From positions 162,036,437 to 162,100,436 of the forward strand of contig NC_135715.1 of NCBI RefSeq assembly GCF_964656455.1: a DNA stretch of 64,000 bases, written 5' to 3'. The notes beneath the pieces were generated by a model, which searched no databases, had not been told where the DNA came from, and worked only from the letters and a program-made list of their open reading frames with translations. The stretch comes from Halichoerus grypus. Its lineage: Eukaryota; Chordata; Mammalia; Carnivora; Phocidae. The translations under genes were made by a program, and so were the position numbers. Below, piece by piece: positions 1 to 64,000 of the stretch. Numbering within the stretch: the stretch's first letter is position 1; every line of letters starts with the position of its first letter.

Positions 1-96
1 CATGGCTTAGCTTGGTGCTACCTTTTCCCAAACTTAACATAGTTTCCCAGCTGGCCTCTTTGCCTGATGTGTTTCCCATCCTCATTTTATTCACCA

Positions 97-307
97 ATCT
101 TTCTTGAAAAAAAAGAAAGAAAAGATTTTATTTATTTATTTGAGAGAAAGAGAGCGTGCGAGCAGGGGGAGGGGCAGAGGGAGAGGGAGAAGCAGACTCC
201 CTGCTGAGCAGGGACCCCCCCCCGATGCGGGACTCCATCCCAGGACCCTGGGATAATGACCTGAGCCGAAGGCAGATGCTTAACCAGCTGAGCCACCCAG
301 GCACCCC
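97..307 (-). mobile_element. CAN-SINE (tRNA-Lys derived), minus strand
   Basis: Reverse complement of the carnivore SINE: a tail side rich in TTTATT, a CT-rich middle read as GAGAGAG, and the tRNA-like head ending CCACCCAGGCACCCC. A 10-bp direct repeat TTATTCACCA (87-96, 308-317) may be the target-site duplication. Confidence 0.88.
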
Positions 308-680
308 TTATTCACCACACTCTTAATGGAGTAGTGTCATTCATCTACATAAAGTCTGTTTTCTATTTGTATCAGATTATCTAGATTCCTTATTTTCAGT
401 TTTCATTGCATATTCTCATGTGCTTTAATTAAATGTTTAACAATAAATTTTGCCATATGAAATAAATTAGACCACATGAAGAAACATGTTCATTAAAATA
501 GTTACTTGTTCTAGGAAAAGTGTGAGCCAGTACTTCTTAGGTATAGACAAAGGTGTGATCAAAGCAGATTTACATAGAAAAATACAACTGTACATTACGT
601 TGATTCATTTTTTTATGTCTAAGCAATGAAACCAGTTGAGAAACTAAGGGAGGATTTGTCATCTTTATAATGTTTTGTTA

Positions 681-874
681 CTTAGGGTTTTTTTGTTTTC
701 TTCTTTTTTATTAGAGAGGGAGAGATGGAGGGGCAGAGGAAGAGAGAGAATCTTAACCAGGCTTCACACCCAGCACAGAGCCTGACTCAGGGCTCGACCT
801 CACAACCCTGAGATCATGACCTGAGCTGAAACCAAGAGTCAGACATTTAACTGAAATAGCCACCCAGGCACCCC
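681..874 (-). mobile_element. CAN-SINE, minus strand, older copy
   Basis: Diverged SINE ending CCACCCAGGCACCCC. Flanked by a perfect 15-bp duplication TATAATGTTTTGTTA at 666-680 and 875-889. Confidence 0.92.
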
Positions 875-1034
875 TATAATGTTTTGTTATTTGGTATGAA
901 TTATTTTTATTTCCCACAACTGAAATATCTTTATTCATAGTTACATACGTAAATTTTTCCCAGTCCTACCTATAAATTATGCAGTTATTTTTATTACTAT
1001 TCTTATGTCACTCAGGTAATTGAGAGGTGAATGT

Positions 1035-1205
1035 ATAATAATGATAGCTGCCATTTATTTTATACTTACTGTGATGTGATGTATCTCCATTTCACAGTTA
1101 AGAAAACAGATTCAGAGGGGTCACCTGGTTAATAAATGGCTGAACAGAATTCGAGTATAAGTTTACCACTTCACAGCCTTTGTTCTTCCCATTACACTAG
1201 CCCTG
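1035..1205 (+). mobile_element. MIR, ancient tRNA-derived SINE
   Basis: Decayed match to the MIR core: TCTCCATTTCACAGTTAAG, then AAACAGATTCAGAG and GTCACCTGG. Ends are approximate. Confidence 0.6.
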
Positions 1206-1627
1206 CCTTCTTATGAAATGTATAGTTTATAAAATGCATTACATTTATTGTGTATATTTGTATCCAGAATTACTTCTTAAATTTCATGTGCTCCAGAAAA
1301 AAAGAAACTTCAGCTCTTGGGTTATGTATTCTCTTCCAATTAAAGATAATTTGTCATCTTCTTTCTTAATATTTCTTTAGTACAAATACAAAGTAAAAAT
1401 AGTTCTATTAAATTCATACAGTGAGAATAATTCTTTCTATAACTTTTTGGCATGCTTTAGAATTAAATTAGATTAAAGAGATTACTTGGCCCATTTTTAA
1501 ATATAAATAATACCATCATTAAAATAGATAACATTTTTAAAACATTTATTCCTTTTATTATACATGTAATAGTTTTTAAGATCACAAACAACCTAGATTA
1601 TTTTAAATCATGTATAAAAACTTTTCT

Positions 1628-1767
1628 GTAGTGAGGAGCAGAGAGAGAGAGAATCCCAAGCACACTCCCCTCTGAGCACAGAGCCCCACACAGTGCTCAA
1701 TCCCACAACCCCACCTGAGCCGAAAACAAGAGTCAGATGCAAAACCAACTTAGTCACTCAGGGGCCC
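1628..1767 (-). mobile_element. CAN-SINE fragment, minus strand, strongly decayed
   Basis: Lacks the tail; the middle and head are recognisable (GAGCACAGAGCCC, then CACTCAGGGGCCC) with many changes. Confidence 0.65.
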
Positions 1768-1804
1768 AGTAAATTGCTTTTTTATCTTAGAAAACTTTAT
1801 GTCC

Positions 1805-2118
1805 TTCTTAGTTCTTTTCCAGTTTTATTAAGATATAATTGACATACAATACTGTGTAAGGTGTAGAGCATAATGACTTGAGATATGCACATATTGTAAA
1901 ATGATTACAGTAATGTACAGTTAACCATCACATCATATAGTTACAAAATTTTTTTTCCCTTATGATGAGAACTTTTAGGATCTACTCTCTTAGCAACTTT
2001 CAAATATGCCATATAGCATTGTTAACTAGTCACCATGCACATTACATCCCCAATACTTCATTATCTTACACCTGGATGTTTATACCTTTTGACTCCCTTC
2101 ACCCAATTCCCCTACCCT
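1805..2118 (-). mobile_element. Old L1 3' UTR fragment, minus strand
   Basis: Begins TTTTATTAAGATATAATTGA, the reverse-oriented 3' UTR of L1M-type elements, and runs to the CACCCAATTCCCC stretch. Ends are approximate. Confidence 0.7.
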
Positions 2119-2138
2119 TCTCCTTTACTTAAAATGCA

Positions 2139-2164
2139 CATGATGATGATGATGATGATGATGT
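2139..2164 (+). repeat. Short (ATG)n microsatellite
   Basis: Eight to nine tandem ATG units just after the L1 fragment and about 90 bp before the first NBEAL1 exon of the window. Confidence 0.9.
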
Positions 2165-2247
2165 AATTAACAGTCAGAAATTACAGAAGGACTGTAATGA
2201 GGCTTTTTTTTTTTACTGTGTTTAAAAGATATTTTGTATTTATTTAA

Positions 2248-61767
<59,520 letters not shown>

Positions 61768-64000
61768 TTACTATTTCCATCTTTTGTCATGGATAAATGA
61801 AACTTGATTTATTGCTTTGTCACTTTAACCACATCTCTCAACTATCTGAAATATATCAGGGCTTTTATCACTGAAAATCATTTAGCGATTACCAAAATTC
61901 AGTGTGCTATGTGTGTATAAAGACACAGGTTGTATTATTATCCACTTTAAAAATTTCTGGTTAATAATGAATCCAGTCTTACTAGTTCTTGATCTACATC
62001 AAGGTGGATTTGAGAAAATACAATTGAATTAGATTTGTGGTTCATTCCTAAAGATCATTAGAGCCATTGGGGGAAAAAACTTCCAAAAATGAAGAAGTTG
62101 GATATAATTCCATTATTATTCTAAACAGCAAAATTTAAGGTATTTCTAAGAAGAGTACAGATGATGGGACAGTTGAGAGACATGGCTTTTAATGTATTCT
62201 TTAGTTAATCATTTTCCTATTTACTGACCACCATATTTAAAAATATATAAGCTTATTTATGGAACTCCTGATTGGGGTAATATTTTAAAGGTATCTGTTG
62301 CACACTTGGATTTTCAAAACTCAGTGTAAATTCCAGGTTTTCATGATAAGTTGAAATTAAGACAGTTGAACCCGGTACATTGGGTCATTCCACTACTACT
62401 TAGCATATTACTAATGAGAACTTACTGAAATACATTATTATGCTTAAATAATAAAGGTTAAGTAGGAATAGGAGAAACTAGAGATACATTTTGCAGATGT
62501 ATTTCATTAGTAGTATAATTAAGGAAAAATGCTGATTATAATTTTGACCGGTGGACCCTTTAAGTATTAGCATTTGCAACACAATTTATATCTGCAAAGT
62601 TCACATTTTCTTGGCTTATTCTTTACTAAGCAAATACTTTGTCTTTCCCCATAATTAGAAATGTTAGCAATGATACCCAAATACATTAACATTTTGACCT
62701 ACAACTTCCATGTGATTGATAAATGAAAAGATATGCATCACTTAAACTAGTCATTTAGATATAGTAATTTTTAAAAACATTTCTATTTCATGTTATGTAT
62801 AACTTTTAAGATAATAATTAATTTTATTATACATAGTTAAGTATTACATATGCTTAATGTTCAATATTTTAAAGTAAAAAGCTGATAGATTTATTTTGGA
62901 ATTCAAAGAGATTGTTAAACCTAGTGCTTTTATAAGGTCATCTTTTGAGTTAGGTCAGAGAGCTTTTACAACTACAAGTGTCCTTAAACTGAGATTCCAT
63001 GGGTTTGGGGGAATTTATGAATCCCCTGAAATTGTGTGGAAATTCCATGTGTTAACTGCATTTTTTTCAGAAGTGAGTGTGTGGCTTTCATAAAGGGGTC
63101 TGTGATCAGAAGGAAAAAAAAGACTTCTCACAGTAATAGTTTCTTATAAAATAATAATATTCCTTTTTATTCCACATAGATTTCCTTACATCTGGTTGTC
63201 TTCTCAATGGCATCTTTAAGAAACTTTCCCTCTGTAATTCTTCTCTTCAGTTGTCCACAGTATCCAATACCATTCTCTTTATAATCCTATGAGTGAGTAA
63301 AAAAAATTAAGAGAAGTACAGGGTTCAGTTTAGGGAAGCTTTTTGAATAGGTGTGATCTGTTTGAGTCAGGACTAATAACTTATAGAAGAATTTTCCTTC
63401 CAATTATTTAAAATCCCCTGTTTTGTTCAGTAAAAAAGAACCAAACAGTTATGTTTTAGGTAAATAACACTGAAATAAACTGGTGCAGCAAGTGTAAAAT
63501 AGAGCATATGTAAATGTAAAGATTTCCTTTTTAAGGACTTCAGAAATTTGTGATGAAAATGTCTCAAAACAAGTCAATAGAGATAATTATGATTTATTGA
63601 GATTTGTTGCTTTTATTTATTTAATTCTATTTCTGTTTTTTATATTACATTTTTTAGGAGGTTTCAAGTCATCAGAACCAACATGATTGACTTTTGGTAT
63701 TTTAAATGTTGATTTTTTAAAAAAACTTTTCTGAATCAAAATTTTGGAAATTTTTCTTTTGCTTACTTACCCAGAGATTTTGGTATAAGGATGCCTTATT
63801 TTTAAGGTTACTTAATACTGGCTTTGGAATTATTTTGGATGGATGCTTACAAATTACAAAGAAGTTTAACTTATCAGGGCAAAATTCCTAAATTTATGGT
63901 GTTTTACTTTGCTGCTCTTTAGATGGAAGAACTGAACAAGCAGTATTCATTTTAAATTTAGACTAATGTCACTAATGGAAATCTTTTAAATTTAAAGACC
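61768..64000 (+). other. NBEAL1: NBEAL1 3' UTR and possible downstream flank
   Basis: AT-rich sequence after the stop codon with no exon-like open frame. AATAAA motifs occur at 62450-62455 and near 63472. Neither is followed by a very clear GU-rich element, so the true 3' end is open. About 62940-63110 resembles a decayed old repeat of unknown family. The next gene in other mammals (CYP20A1, from general knowledge of the 2q33-type order) is not visible. Confidence 0.6.
62450..62455 (+). promoter_or_regulatory. Candidate poly(A) signal AATAAA
   Basis: Canonical hexamer 683 bp past the NBEAL1 stop codon, the first in the 3' UTR. Downstream sequence is only mildly G/T-rich, so its use is inferred. 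Confidence 0.4.

Noticed and set aside
61768..64000. Start of the next gene (CYP20A1)
   Set aside because: No coding exon, CpG island or promoter-like GC-rich stretch is visible before the window ends.

Overview
This window is mammalian nuclear DNA: a run of introns carrying the 3' third of one large split gene on the + strand. The interspersed repeats point to a carnivore. About 47 copies of the tRNA-Lys-derived carnivore SINE (CAN-SINE/SINEC type) are recognisable, together with the matching L1 lineage. The young SINE copies differ from the dog SINEC_Cf form as I remember it, so a non-dog caniform (bear, seal or mustelid group) is my best inference. The species is not proven.

The gene is NBEAL1 (neurobeachin-like 1). 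I placed 21 consecutive coding exons between 2252 and 61767. All have AG acceptors and GT donors, all splice phases agree, and there is no stop before the terminal TGA. They encode the last 859 residues of the protein: a linker, the BEACH-associated PH-like domain, the complete BEACH domain and the C-terminal WD40 propeller. The 5' part of the gene lies upstream of the window. The 3' UTR starts at 61768 and its end is not certain. No second cellular gene is seen.

Layout: 1-2251 intron with SINEs, a MIR and an old L1 tail; 2252-2378 first exon; 2379-12471 a large intron filled by a complete minus-strand L1 (2923-8525) and an older L1/HAL1-like element; 12472-33677 ten exons (PH and BEACH) separated by repeat-rich introns; 33678-40509 an intron with a second 5'-complete minus-strand L1 (34602-39533); 40510-51309 five exons (end of BEACH, linker, start of WD40); 51310-61767 the last five exons (WD40 and C-terminus); 61768-64000 3' UTR and possibly flank.

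The most interesting material lies in the mobile elements. One L1 has 1.8 kb of ORF2 replaced by a perfect 94-bp inverted copy of its own ORF2. Another looks as if its 5' UTR was spliced before insertion. Two L1s appear to carry 3' transductions. One short L1 has a textbook 5' inversion, and two SINEs used the same target site. In the gene itself, exon 20 has an in-frame read-through that could give an alternative C-terminus with its own poly(A) signals. I found no CRISPR array, operon or undescribed defence-like system.
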